Shown: positions 1 to 7,853 of the stretch, in pieces
How the letters are laid out: each line of letters opens with the position of its first letter
Position numbering within the stretch: position 1 is the stretch's first letter
Source: Methanobacteriota archaeon
Lineage (GTDB): Archaea; Thermoplasmatota; Poseidoniia; Poseidoniales; Thalassarchaeaceae
Length of the DNA stretch: 51,005 nucleotides
Direction of reading: 5' to 3'
NCBI GenBank assembly: GCA_002712285.1
Contig: PATC01000042.1
Location: 1-51,005 of the forward strand
The notes under the pieces: model-generated
Seen by the model: only the letters and a program-made list of their open reading frames with translations
Told to the model about the DNA's origin: nothing
Databases searched by the model: none
Translations under genes and position numbers: made by a program

Positions 1-1
1 C

Positions 2-1216
2 TCTTGCATTGAGGGAATCGATGCTATTTCAACAGGCTCTGAATCTCTTGGCAATGCGACGCATGCTATAGTTCTCGATCGTACCTTGTTTTACCCTGAG
101 GGAGGGGGGCAGCTTTCAGATCATGGTGTTCTTTCAGATGGGTCGACCTCAGTTCGTGTTGTTGATGTCCAAATCGATGGTGATGTAATCTTGCATCTGA
201 CGGATGGACCTCTAGCGACTGGTTCGGTTCATGGCGAAATTGATTGGTCTCGAAGGAAGCAACTTATGGATCACCACACTGCTGTTCACATTGTAGGAGG
301 TGCCGCTCGTCAGATTTTAGGGGACCATATTTGGCAAGCGGGGTCAAATAAAGGTGCTAGATACGCACGTCTTGACATCACTCATCACAGTCGTCTTGAA
401 CGCGAAGTATTAGATGCAATCGAGGACTTGGCAAACGAAGTCGTTGCTTCAAGTCCGACTGTGGAGAAGCTACTGATTCCTCGCGCTGAAGCTGATGCAA
501 ACTTTGGTTTCGAACTCTATCAGGGCGGACCCCCAAAGCATTCTGAAATTCGTGTGATTCGTATTGGTGAATTCGATGTTCAAGCATGTGGAGGTACTCA
601 CCACGATGATGCAGGTATGGTGGATTACGTCCGCGTCATCCGTTCGAATCTTGTGCAGGATGGAGTAGAACGACTTCACATTCTTGCTGGTTCGGCAGCA
701 CGAGAACATGCAAAGCAACAGGAGGACCTACTATCGCGTAGTGCTGATGTTCTTGGTGTTCAAGCGGATGATCTCCCTGCTACAGTAGGGCGTTTCTTCA
801 ATGAATGGAAAGAGCAGCGAAAGAGAATCGAAGCTCTAGAAGCAGAGATTGTCAGACTTCGTACCTCTGGTAGTGATGGCGGAACCACTGAAGTAGATGG
901 GGTTAGAATTGTTGTAATGGAAGTCGATGGTGGTATGAAGCAGATGCAAGCGATGGTCAAGGAACTCACTTTAGATCCTTCAATTCCAACTATTGCAGTC
1001 CTAGGCAGTCAAGATGGTGGAGGAAAATTACTTGCTGCAGTCACCGAGGGAACAGAAGCGACTAACAGGGTTGATGCTGGTTCGCTAATTCGTGAGATTG
1101 CCCCTCATATTTCGGGTGGTGGCGGAGGTCGTCCAACATTCGCTCAAGCCGGCGGTTCAAATCCTGATGGTCTAGATGCAGCCCTTGATGCCGCTCGAAC
1201 TCTTCTTGGATTGTAA
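2..1216 (+). CDS. alaS: Alanyl-tRNA synthetase, C-terminal part (5' truncated by window edge)
   Basis: The reading frame is open to the first bases of the window, so only the last ~404 residues are present; the catalytic aminoacylation domain lies upstream. What remains is the editing and C-terminal portion. A YPEGGGQ segment is followed by the HxxxH zinc motif of the editing site (HTAVH) and the partner CxxxH (CGGTH), which together hydrolyse mischarged Ser/Gly-tRNAAla. A coiled-coil stretch follows (around nt 790-870), then the glycine-rich DHHA1 domain (SGGGGGRP near the end). An apparent TTG start at 86 is internal to the gene. Family assignment is secure; paralogous free-standing AlaX proteins lack the DHHA1 tail seen here. 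Confidence 0.95.
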   Translation, partial: SCIEGIDAISTGSESLGNATHAIVLDRTLFYPEGGGQLSDHGVLSDGSTSVRVVDVQIDGDVILHLTDGPLATGSVHGEIDWSRRKQLMDHHTAVHIVGGAARQILGDHIWQAGSNKGARYARLDITHHSRLEREVLDAIEDLANEVVASSPTVEKLLIPRAEADANFGFELYQGGPPKHSEIRVIRIGEFDVQACGGTHHDDAGMVDYVRVIRSNLVQDGVERLHILAGSAAREHAKQQEDLLSRSADVLGVQADDLPATVGRFFNEWKEQRKRIEALEAEIVRLRTSGSDGGTTEVDGVRIVVMEVDGGMKQMQAMVKELTLDPSIPTIAVLGSQDGGGKLLAAVTEGTEATNRVDAGSLIREIAPHISGGGGGRPTFAQAGGSNPDGLDAALDAARTLLGL

Positions 1217-1217
1217 C

Positions 1218-1907
1218 TCAATCTGAGTTGTCAAGTAACCCTTCCATCGATAGCAGGCCACCTTGAAGACCCGCAAGTATCCCCCATTCAAAGATCGCAG
1301 CTAATTCAAGATGCATCATCAAAAAGGGAATGCCAATCAAGATGCCAGACCCGATACCAAGTATCAAACTCCAGCGTCGTACATCTCTTGAAGGAAAATT
1401 AAACACAAGTCCTGTATCATCTTCACCTATTATCCAGTGAGCAGCGAGAATCCAACCAAGGCCACTGGAAAATATGATCGCAGCAAGGATATGATGGGAG
1501 AGTGGATACACTGTGAACGGTAGATGAACAAGTAGCATAAGGCATATGCCATTTGTAACGCCAATACCTGTTGCGAGATATTCAAACCAAGTTCCATTCT
1601 TATTCAATGGCCCCCCTTTTCTTCCCATTCTGATGACCAACCATGTTGTAAGCAGTCCACAAATGGTAAATCCAATCTTGAACAGATGAATTTCCGGTTC
1701 GTAGATACCTCCAGAGGAGATAAAGGAAGGAAGTCCCTCAAACACAAAAGAATCGATGAAAGGTGCGAGTGAATCTCCAAGTTCGAATATCCCATCACGT
1801 TCACCTCCTCCTATTTGCATCAAGATTTGAGTCACGATTGCTGTGAATACACCAATTCCAACAATCAAACGAATATGGTGTCTACGAACTAATTCGAATC
1901 CATTCAT
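1218..1907 (-). CDS. Integral membrane protein, Frag1/DRAM/Sfk1-like
   Basis: This 229-residue protein has about six hydrophobic segments and no long soluble domain. After the first membrane segment there is an acidic loop, then a PSFIS..G..EPE segment followed by an F-x-IG hydrophobic helix, which resembles the 'PYIS..G..PPE' signature of the Frag1/DRAM/Sfk1 family; charged ends (EWG, MEGLL) close the protein. It overlaps the upstream Nudix gene by 4 nt (ATGA), so the two are probably translated together. It converges on alaS with a 1-base gap. The family call is from memory of the motif; the function in archaea is unknown. Confidence 0.6.
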   Translation of the reverse strand: MNGFELVRRHHIRLIVGIGVFTAIVTQILMQIGGGERDGIFELGDSLAPFIDSFVFEGLPSFISSGGIYEPEIHLFKIGFTICGLLTTWLVIRMGRKGGPLNKNGTWFEYLATGIGVTNGICLMLLVHLPFTVYPLSHHILAAIIFSSGLGWILAAHWIIGEDDTGLVFNFPSRDVRRWSLILGIGSGILIGIPFLMMHLELAAIFEWGILAGLQGGLLSMEGLLDNSD

Positions 1908-2683
1908 GCTCTTCCCTCAAGATTCTTCAATGCCTTTAGTGCCTCCTCATCAAATTGAGATGCAGCACGTTGTATTGCTTCGTCTAGAGTGAACCATGCT
2001 CCTTCTTCGATTTCATCTGGTTTCGGTTTAAGTTCAGGTCGATGATTGAGATCAACAAGGTATGTGAAGGAGACATATTGGATTCCCTCGCTACTGAAGA
2101 TTCGTTCTTGGATGTGGCAAAAGTCGTCTCCAGGCAATGCCTCTCCAGATTCACCCATTGGATCAGCAATCGAGATATCAATTCCCATCTCCTCGTAGGC
2201 TTCTCGAATTGCTCCGTTTCTTGGATGCTCAGCATAATCTAGGTAACCACCTGGCAAAGTCCAGAATCCTGTGAAGTGGCCCCGAAGTACTTTACCAAGG
2301 AGTACATGTCCCTCTGGATCACGAATAATGACTTTGGCAACCAATCGATGAATCGTTCTGTAGACGGATTCTCTAGCCAATGGATGTACAGCTGAATCTG
2401 AGATTACATGGTCTTTCCATGCCCAGTTTGCAGGCCATTCGATACGAGGAGTTCCATATCTGACGACATGGATATTTTTTCCATCGTCCATTCTATTGGT
2501 TCGCTTTACTTCCCATTCCAACCCCATATCTCGAGCTTCATCTTCTGAAGGGAGTCGAAGTAGCCAACCCTTAGGTCCGGTTTCAGTTCTACCAGGTGAT
2601 GGAATCTTTGGCCCGTCGCCCTTTTCATTGACGAGAAGAATCTTGCCATCGTGTTCGAGGTAGAGGTACACCCCGCCGTCCAT
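1904..2683 (-). CDS. Nudix hydrolase with N-terminal extension
   Basis: The C-terminal half (from about residue 115) is a Nudix fold. It carries GGYLDYAE followed seven residues later by REAYEEMG, matching the Nudix box Gx5Ex7REUxEExGU that binds the divalent cation and hydrolyses nucleoside-diphosphate-linked substrates. The first ~110 residues (rich in W, G and charged residues, probably beta) are not a domain I recognise and may set substrate choice. It is the first gene of a two-gene operon with the membrane protein downstream (4-nt overlap). The substrate cannot be told from sequence; NADH pyrophosphatase-like or ADP-sugar activity are both possible. Confidence 0.85.
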   Translation of the reverse strand: MDGGVYLYLEHDGKILLVNEKGDGPKIPSPGRTETGPKGWLLRLPSEDEARDMGLEWEVKRTNRMDDGKNIHVVRYGTPRIEWPANWAWKDHVISDSAVHPLARESVYRTIHRLVAKVIIRDPEGHVLLGKVLRGHFTGFWTLPGGYLDYAEHPRNGAIREAYEEMGIDISIADPMGESGEALPGDDFCHIQERIFSSEGIQYVSFTYLVDLNHRPELKPKPDEIEEGAWFTLDEAIQRAASQFDEEALKALKNLEGRA

Positions 2684-2748
2684 GGTGTTGGAGAGTAGCG
2701 CTCAGTCATCAACTCGACGATTAATTCAATCCTCAGCATTGTCAGTTG

Positions 2749-3729
2749 TTACAGGAGTTCACTTACTGCATCTCGCTCTTCAAGTAATGCTGTGACATTT
2801 TCATCAATTTTCGTTTGTGCGAATGCGTCGACGGAAAGGTTGTCAACCACAATCACTTCTCCTCCTTCACATCGACATGGGAAACTAAACACAATCCCCT
2901 CGGGTACTCCATACCAGCCCTCTGAAGGGAGTGCGACGGAAACAATGCGTCCATCTGATCCTTGCCACCAGTCGCGCATATGATCTACGGCTGCTGAAGC
3001 AGCAGATGCGGCGGAAGAGGCGCCTCGCGACATAATAATCGCCTTTCCACGTGTCGCGACTGTTTCGAGAAAATCTCCTTGAAGCCAATCATTGTCGAAC
3101 AATTCACTCGCAGATTTCCCTCCGACAGTAGCAAATCGTGGGTCTGGATACATAGTGTTCGCGTGATTGCCCCAGATGAATACGTCTTGAACTTCTGAGG
3201 CAGGAACGCCCGCACGCTTTGCTATCTGGCCCACTGCACGATTTTGATCAAGTCGTGTCATAGCAGTAAATTGTCGAGGGGGTATACTAGGTGCGTTAGC
3301 TGAGGCGATTAGCGCATTGGTATTGCATGGGTTTCCTACAGTAATGACTTTTACATCCCGTGAGGCTACTGCATCAATCGCTTTTCCTTGGCCTACAAAG
3401 ATGGGTCCATTGGCAGCAACTAGATCTGATCGATCCATGTCTTTTGTCCTCGGTCGAGATCCGACTAGGAAGATTGCATCTGCTTCATTGAATGCGATTT
3501 CTGCATCATCAGTTCCCACTACATCGTGGACTAGAGGGAATGCGGAATCCCTTAATTCCATGATTACACCTTCAAGCCTTTGCATCCCCGAAGGAATTTC
3601 CAGTAACTGCAAGATTACTGGCTGATTTGATCCAAAACAGTCGCCACTTGCAATTCGCCATAATAGGGCATATCCAATGTTTCCTGCCGCTCCAGTAACA
3701 GCTACTCGTATGGGAGTTTGAGTTGTCAT
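2749..3729 (-). CDS. mdh: Malate dehydrogenase (NAD-dependent, MDH2-like/cytosolic type)
   Basis: This 326-residue enzyme interconverts malate and oxaloacetate in the TCA cycle. The N-terminus shows the Rossmann signature [12 protein letters not shown]; the mobile active-site loop [10 protein letters not shown] supplies the substrate-binding arginines; NPCNTNA follows; and the catalytic histidine sits in [11 protein letters not shown]. This pattern is that of the cytosolic-eukaryote/bacterial MDH group rather than the lactate-dehydrogenase-like MDH of many archaea, which suggests old transfer or a lineage-specific type. Length is normal. It is divergent from the CPBP gene, sharing the 84-base region 3730-3813. 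Confidence 0.95.
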   Translation of the reverse strand: MTTQTPIRVAVTGAAGNIGYALLWRIASGDCFGSNQPVILQLLEIPSGMQRLEGVIMELRDSAFPLVHDVVGTDDAEIAFNEADAIFLVGSRPRTKDMDRSDLVAANGPIFVGQGKAIDAVASRDVKVITVGNPCNTNALIASANAPSIPPRQFTAMTRLDQNRAVGQIAKRAGVPASEVQDVFIWGNHANTMYPDPRFATVGGKSASELFDNDWLQGDFLETVATRGKAIIMSRGASSAASAASAAVDHMRDWWQGSDGRIVSVALPSEGWYGVPEGIVFSFPCRCEGGEVIVVDNLSVDAFAQTKIDENVTALLEERDAVSELL

Positions 3730-3813
3730 GTGCGAGAATGTCTAGATTCCGTCTATGACGATTGCCCCATTGTAATCCGGATGGTTGAAGGGCTCTAACT
3801 ATCTAATCGAGGT

Positions 3814-4539
3814 GTGAAAAACATTCCACAGCGGCCTAAGTTGGCATTGATACTACTTATTCCGGCCCCATCTATTGGCGTACTTGCAAATGGTACACTT
3901 GCTGAATTAGATGTTGCTGTATATGCCTTAATTGGGCTTGTTATCTGGATGATTTGTAAGGTTTGGATTGTTGCCTTTCCGGCATTTTGGCACCGCCGAG
4001 TTGATGATGGTGAATTCGGTTTTTCTAATCTAGCAGAGGGTTCGGGTTTCCGGCCATGGATGGAAGGTGTTGTAATTGGAGGAGTCCTTTCTGCGTTACT
4101 CTTCGTAACCTTTGTTTTAGCAAGGCCACACATAGATCTAATTGAGATTGGTGCATCTATTCGAGAAGTAGGCCTCGACTCTTGGCCAAAAGTGATTGCT
4201 GCAATCCTGTTTTGGGTCTTCTTCAATAGCGTAATTGAAGAGTACGTGTATCGATGGTTCATCACAAATCAGGCCATTGCAGTAATCGGAAATTATCCAA
4301 TTCGTACAGGAACCATATCCGTGGCTGCATTCACTCTCCATCATTTCGTAGCCGTGGCCCTAGTAGCTCCTTCATTGTGGATTGCCTTACTGGCGGCCTC
4401 AGCTGTTGCTTTTGGAGGTGCGGTTTTTTCCTTCCTCTATCATCGTCATGATTCTATTTGGCCCGCATGGGTCTGTCATGCGATTCTAGATGTTGTTGTC
4501 TTTGGGGGCGTTGCTTGGATTGCCCTTGTCGCCTCATGA
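3814..4539 (+). CDS. CPBP-family intramembrane metalloprotease
   Basis: A 241-residue multi-pass protein with about seven membrane segments. It carries the three conserved CPBP (Abi/CAAX protease-like) motifs: EEYVYR with the catalytic Glu pair, FTLHHF with a metal-binding His, and WPAWVCHAILD with the last conserved His. These proteins cleave substrates within the membrane; known roles include processing of prenylated proteins and bacteriocin immunity, and the substrate here is unknown. The start is GTG at 3814, preceded by a weak GAGGT-like site. etfB follows after about 80 bases. Confidence 0.85.
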   Translation: MKNIPQRPKLALILLIPAPSIGVLANGTLAELDVAVYALIGLVIWMICKVWIVAFPAFWHRRVDDGEFGFSNLAEGSGFRPWMEGVVIGGVLSALLFVTFVLARPHIDLIEIGASIREVGLDSWPKVIAAILFWVFFNSVIEEYVYRWFITNQAIAVIGNYPIRTGTISVAAFTLHHFVAVALVAPSLWIALLAASAVAFGGAVFSFLYHRHDSIWPAWVCHAILDVVVFGGVAWIALVAS

Positions 4540-4616
4540 GCCCAGTTTCCAGAATACATAGGGTTCAAATGCCGGTTTCAGATGGGGACAAATATTCCGA
4601 TTGGGAAGTGTTGATG

Positions 4617-5438
4617 ATGGATTTTGTTGTGCTGTTAAAGCAGGTTCCCAAGCCAAAAGAAATGCGTGTGACCGCAGAAGGCACATTAGATCGAGCATCT
4701 GCTCCAAGTCAGATCAATCAAGACTGTCAGCACGCACTTGAGATGGCGCTATCCATGAAAGACACCTATGGTGGCCGTGTTGTCGTCGTGTCTATGGGTC
4801 CTCCGAATTTTCAGATGTCTCATATTACCGCAATGGAGCGAGGAGTGGATGAGACTGTTCTCCTTTCTGATCGAAAACTCGGTGGATCCGATACATGGGC
4901 TACGGGGTACGCTCTCTCGGGGACCTTGAAGCACATCGGCTACAGTTCAGAACGCAATGACTGGGTTGTCATGGGTGGTCGTCAGACCACTGACGGAGAT
5001 ACTGCACATGTACCAAGTCAGGTCGCAGAGAACCTCGGTATTCCTCAGGTTACTCTTGTAGAGACCTGTGAGATAGTGGATGATTCGGTAAAAGTTCGAC
5101 GGATTGTGGAAGGTGGAAGTATGGATCTTAGTATGCCATTACCTTGCATGCTCTCCATTGCACCGACTGCGGCTCCCCTCCGTGGCCGTAACATGAAGGC
5201 TGCCGTTGCTGTCAAGAAGCATGTGACGAAAGATCAGCGTGGTAAAGACACGTTCAAGGAAGGCGCACCAATATTCCGCCTTCTTTCTGCAGATGATGTC
5301 GAACTCGAAGGCCCAAAGATAGGACTAGCTGGCTCACCTACAATCGTTGCTGCTGCTCCAAAGGTAGAGAAAGCCTCTCGTGATTTGCAGGTGACTGATA
5401 CGAATGGCCTAATCGGTATCGTGGAGGGATGGCAATGA
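4617..5438 (+). CDS. etfB: Electron transfer flavoprotein, beta subunit
   Basis: About 273 residues. ETF accepts electrons from acyl-CoA and other flavin dehydrogenases and passes them to the quinone pool. The N-terminus DFVVLLKQVPKPKEMRV is the family's usual opening, and GGRQTTDGDTAHVPSQVAE is the nucleotide-binding signature. The frame is open further upstream (ATG 4569; first possible start 4458), but that extension overlaps the CPBP gene and looks non-coding. I chose ATG 4617 (4614 is equally possible) because the homologous N-terminus begins there and a GGGAAGTG stretch lies just before. Its stop overlaps the etfA start (ATGA), giving a coupled operon. Confidence 0.93.
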   Translation: MDFVVLLKQVPKPKEMRVTAEGTLDRASAPSQINQDCQHALEMALSMKDTYGGRVVVVSMGPPNFQMSHITAMERGVDETVLLSDRKLGGSDTWATGYALSGTLKHIGYSSERNDWVVMGGRQTTDGDTAHVPSQVAENLGIPQVTLVETCEIVDDSVKVRRIVEGGSMDLSMPLPCMLSIAPTAAPLRGRNMKAAVAVKKHVTKDQRGKDTFKEGAPIFRLLSADDVELEGPKIGLAGSPTIVAAAPKVEKASRDLQVTDTNGLIGIVEGWQ

Positions 5439-6538
5439 GCGATTGGCCAGAGGATGCTACTGTTCAGAGGTTTAGTGATGCAACATCATCCGAAGGAGTC
5501 ATGGTTTTTGCAGAGATGGTGGATGGCCATCTTCTCAATGTAGGTCGAGAACTAATGGGTCCGGGTCGTGAGATGGCAGATCAACTAGGCGTGACTCTCA
5601 GCGCGATTCTAATTCATCACTCAGTAGGGGATGCTCCACAAGATCTCATTTCTCTTGGAGCAGACAAAGTGGTTGTAGTCGAGGATCCACGACTAGAACA
5701 TTACACGACTCTGCCATATGCGCGTGCTCTCTCCGATTATCTGACAAATGCGCAGCGTCCTGAGATTCTCCTCATGGGTGCTACAACAACTGGTCGAGAT
5801 CTCGCTCCACGAGTTGCTAGCCGTGTTGATGCGGGTGTTACCGCAGATTGTACGAAACTAAGTGTAGGTCCCTTCTATCATCGAAAGACAAAATCCGTTA
5901 CAACTCACATGCTTGAAGCTCATCGTCCATCTTTCGGTGAATCCAAGTTGGCCTGTATTATGTCCAATCCTGAACAACTGTGGGCTCCAGCAATGGCAAC
6001 CGCTCGACCTGGAATTTTCGTTGCTCCTGCATCTGATTCGTCAAGAACAGGCGATGTGGAATCCTTTACTCCCGATTGGCAGGATGGAGATTTCTCTGTT
6101 GAGGTAATGGATGTTCGAAGAGGTGAAGGCGAACGTGTCGACCTAGGTCACTGTAAGCTTGTCGTCGCAGGTGGGATTCCTTGTGGTCAGACCGGTTTCC
6201 GTGAGATTCACGACCTTGTTGATGCTCTCAAGTCACAGGGATTGGATGCAGAATGGGGTGCAAGTCGAGCAGCTGTCGATGCAGGTCATGCGCCAAGTAC
6301 GCGTCAAATCGGACAAACAGGTCAGAGTATCCGTCCTCCCGTTTACATTGCTGTTGCAATCAGCGGTGCCCCTCAGCATACGGCTGGAATGAAAGATAGC
6401 GAACGGATTATCGCAGTAAATACAGATGAGTCTTGCACGATGGTCCAGTCTGCTGACGCTGCAATTATCGGAGACTATCGCGAAGTTATTCCTCAACTCA
6501 CAGAGAAGGTAAAATCCGGATTTACATTTGGACTTTGA
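5435..6538 (+). CDS. etfA: Electron transfer flavoprotein, alpha subunit
   Basis: About 367 residues; partner of EtfB and holder of the redox FAD. The N-terminal ETF domain includes LLMGATTTGRDLAPRVA. The C-terminal FAD-binding domain carries RQIGQTGQSIRP, YIAVAISGAPQH and IIAVNTD, the family's FAD loop. ATG 5435 overlaps the etfB stop (ATGA), and GGAGG at 5423-5427 sits 7 nt upstream, so it is preferred over ATG 5429, which is only 1 nt from that site. No dehydrogenase or ETF:quinone oxidoreductase is adjacent; the thiolase at 11578 and the menaquinone genes may be functional partners. Confidence 0.95.
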   Translation: MSDWPEDATVQRFSDATSSEGVMVFAEMVDGHLLNVGRELMGPGREMADQLGVTLSAILIHHSVGDAPQDLISLGADKVVVVEDPRLEHYTTLPYARALSDYLTNAQRPEILLMGATTTGRDLAPRVASRVDAGVTADCTKLSVGPFYHRKTKSVTTHMLEAHRPSFGESKLACIMSNPEQLWAPAMATARPGIFVAPASDSSRTGDVESFTPDWQDGDFSVEVMDVRRGEGERVDLGHCKLVVAGGIPCGQTGFREIHDLVDALKSQGLDAEWGASRAAVDAGHAPSTRQIGQTGQSIRPPVYIAVAISGAPQHTAGMKDSERIIAVNTDESCTMVQSADAAIIGDYREVIPQLTEKVKSGFTFGL

Positions 6539-6550
6539 ACTTTCAAATCA

Positions 6551-6564
6551 TCTAAATTAAAAAT
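6551..6564 (+). promoter_or_regulatory. Candidate TATA/BRE promoter element
   Basis: The sequence tctaaattaaaaat is an AT-rich block about 25 nt before the ATG at 6585, with no ribosome-binding site between. That spacing suits an archaeal TATA box driving a leaderless mRNA. It lies just after the etfA stop and coincides with a drop in GC content. Confidence 0.35.
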
Positions 6565-6584
6565 CACTTGCTTTTGCTTTGGTC

Positions 6585-7220
6585 ATGGTTAACCCCAGTC
6601 AAGAAGGTCGAAAATCCGATCTCTTGCTACCTCATGAATCAATAATTTGTGGTACATTACATCACCAGCAAGATATGGACACTACAGAATATGTCCTTAC
6701 TAATGATGGATACATTGCTAAATATCACGCACATGGTTTTGAAGGAATTACTAATTTATTCAGATTGTTACATGCAAGTGAAATTAGGACAGTTGAATTA
6801 GACCATTCTGAACATAATAATCTATTTCGTATTCCATCACTTGCTTTTTTGCTGGGCTTAGGGACCCTCTACTTCTATCGCCCATTCCGATTTGGATTTG
6901 ACGTATGGTGGAATGGTTGCAATGGTGCATTCAATTCACCTACGGGATACTGTTATTCCGATCCATTGTCAGAAGCCATTTCCATAACTATCCCTATTTC
7001 CTTGCTGATCGCCGGGATAATGTACTCACAATCCCGAAAATGGCGTTTAAGTCCGGGGACTGAAGTTAGTATTGGACATGACTCGGGCATAATCAAATTT
7101 GCAGATAGGATGAACACCTTCCGTATGCCTGGAATATATTTCGTAGCAGGATTTTTCTTCATTATTTGCTTCACTCCCTCGGATTATGGGGGGGCAAATT
7201 GGCTATGGAATTTAAGATAA
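6585..7220 (+). CDS. Membrane protein of unknown function, N-terminal part of a split locus
   Basis: 211 residues from ATG 6585 (TTG 6579 is also open). An N-terminal soluble region of ~75 residues has alternating short strands (EYVLTNDGYIAKYHAHG), reminiscent of PH-like/bacterial membrane-reporter domains. It is followed by three hydrophobic segments (around residues 88-104, 132-150 and 182-200). The frame ends at a single TAA (7218-7220) directly after WLWNLR, and the same frame then continues, open and hydrophobic, into the next feature. Base composition is visibly AT-richer than flanking genes. I read this as the first half of a gene broken by a nonsense codon, or as the upstream member of a very tight pair. 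No function is assigned. Confidence 0.6.
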   Translation: MVNPSQEGRKSDLLLPHESIICGTLHHQQDMDTTEYVLTNDGYIAKYHAHGFEGITNLFRLLHASEIRTVELDHSEHNNLFRIPSLAFLLGLGTLYFYRPFRFGFDVWWNGCNGAFNSPTGYCYSDPLSEAISITIPISLLIAGIMYSQSRKWRLSPGTEVSIGHDSGIIKFADRMNTFRMPGIYFVAGFFFIICFTPSDYGGANWLWNLR

Positions 7221-7223
7221 CTT

Positions 7224-7853
7224 TTGTTATTGATTCCACTCGGTATTGTGTTATACGTGTCCAATATACCCTTGATCTCTAATTTCAGAATTCACTCAAA
7301 TTATGTGTCGCTTAGAGAGAGCCCATATCCTCTAATTGGAATGAAGGATTTCGGTGAGAAGTTGTTAGAAATATTGGATTTATCAATAGATTCTGATGGG
7401 ATACAACATACAATCCCACTTTCTCAAAAATATGCCTCAGATCTAATTGAAATTAACAAGCAACTTGATGTCCATGAAGAGATGTTGAGAAGTGTGGGTG
7501 TAAAAATCAAAGAAGCACTTGATTCACAATCTGATTGGGTGGGGGTTATGACTCTCCGGGCGTCAGCCGAACTGTTACTGGCTCATAGAGTTAGAGAAAT
7601 CAAACCTGGAAGTAAAAATATTCGAAGTGGTTTTCAGGATTACATCAACGCATTGAAAAAAATAGATAATGATTTCACTCAAAACATATACCACGTGTGC
7701 GAGGTAATTAGAACAACTGGGAATGCCTCCCTCCACGGCGGTCAAAATCAAATAACAAAGCAGGATTACATTAATTCCTTACAGAAGTTTTCTTTTCTAG
7801 TGGATTGGCATTTTTCGAATCCGCCAACACTGTCCGAAGTTAGCATGTCATGA
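7224..7853 (+). CDS. DUF4145/HEPN-like protein, C-terminal part of a split locus
   Basis: The same frame as the preceding feature reopens immediately after its TAA. It begins with a membrane-type stretch (LLLIPLGIVLYVS), then a short beta-like region, then an all-helical domain. The end of that domain, IRTTGNASLHGGQNQITKQD, matches the conserved 'R..GN..aH' motif of DUF4145, a HEPN-like domain often found in defence and nucleic-acid-related proteins. No ribosome-binding site precedes TTG 7224; ATG 7341 is another possible start for a soluble product. The 3' end overlaps the convergent isoprenoid gene by 6 nt. The best reading is the C-terminal half of one membrane-anchored DUF4145 protein. 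Confidence 0.6.
   Translation: MLLIPLGIVLYVSNIPLISNFRIHSNYVSLRESPYPLIGMKDFGEKLLEILDLSIDSDGIQHTIPLSQKYASDLIEINKQLDVHEEMLRSVGVKIKEALDSQSDWVGVMTLRASAELLLAHRVREIKPGSKNIRSGFQDYINALKKIDNDFTQNIYHVCEVIRTTGNASLHGGQNQITKQDYINSLQKFSFLVDWHFSNPPTLSEVSMS

Noticed and set aside
4458-4616. N-terminal extension of etfB starting inside the CPBP gene
   Set aside because: The extra ~50 residues are Cys/Arg-rich, overlap another gene and precede the normal family N-terminus.
7218-7220. Recoded stop (pyrrolysine or selenocysteine) in the split membrane gene
   Set aside because: The codon is TAA, not TAG or TGA, and no insertion element is visible; nonsense mutation or two genes are simpler.
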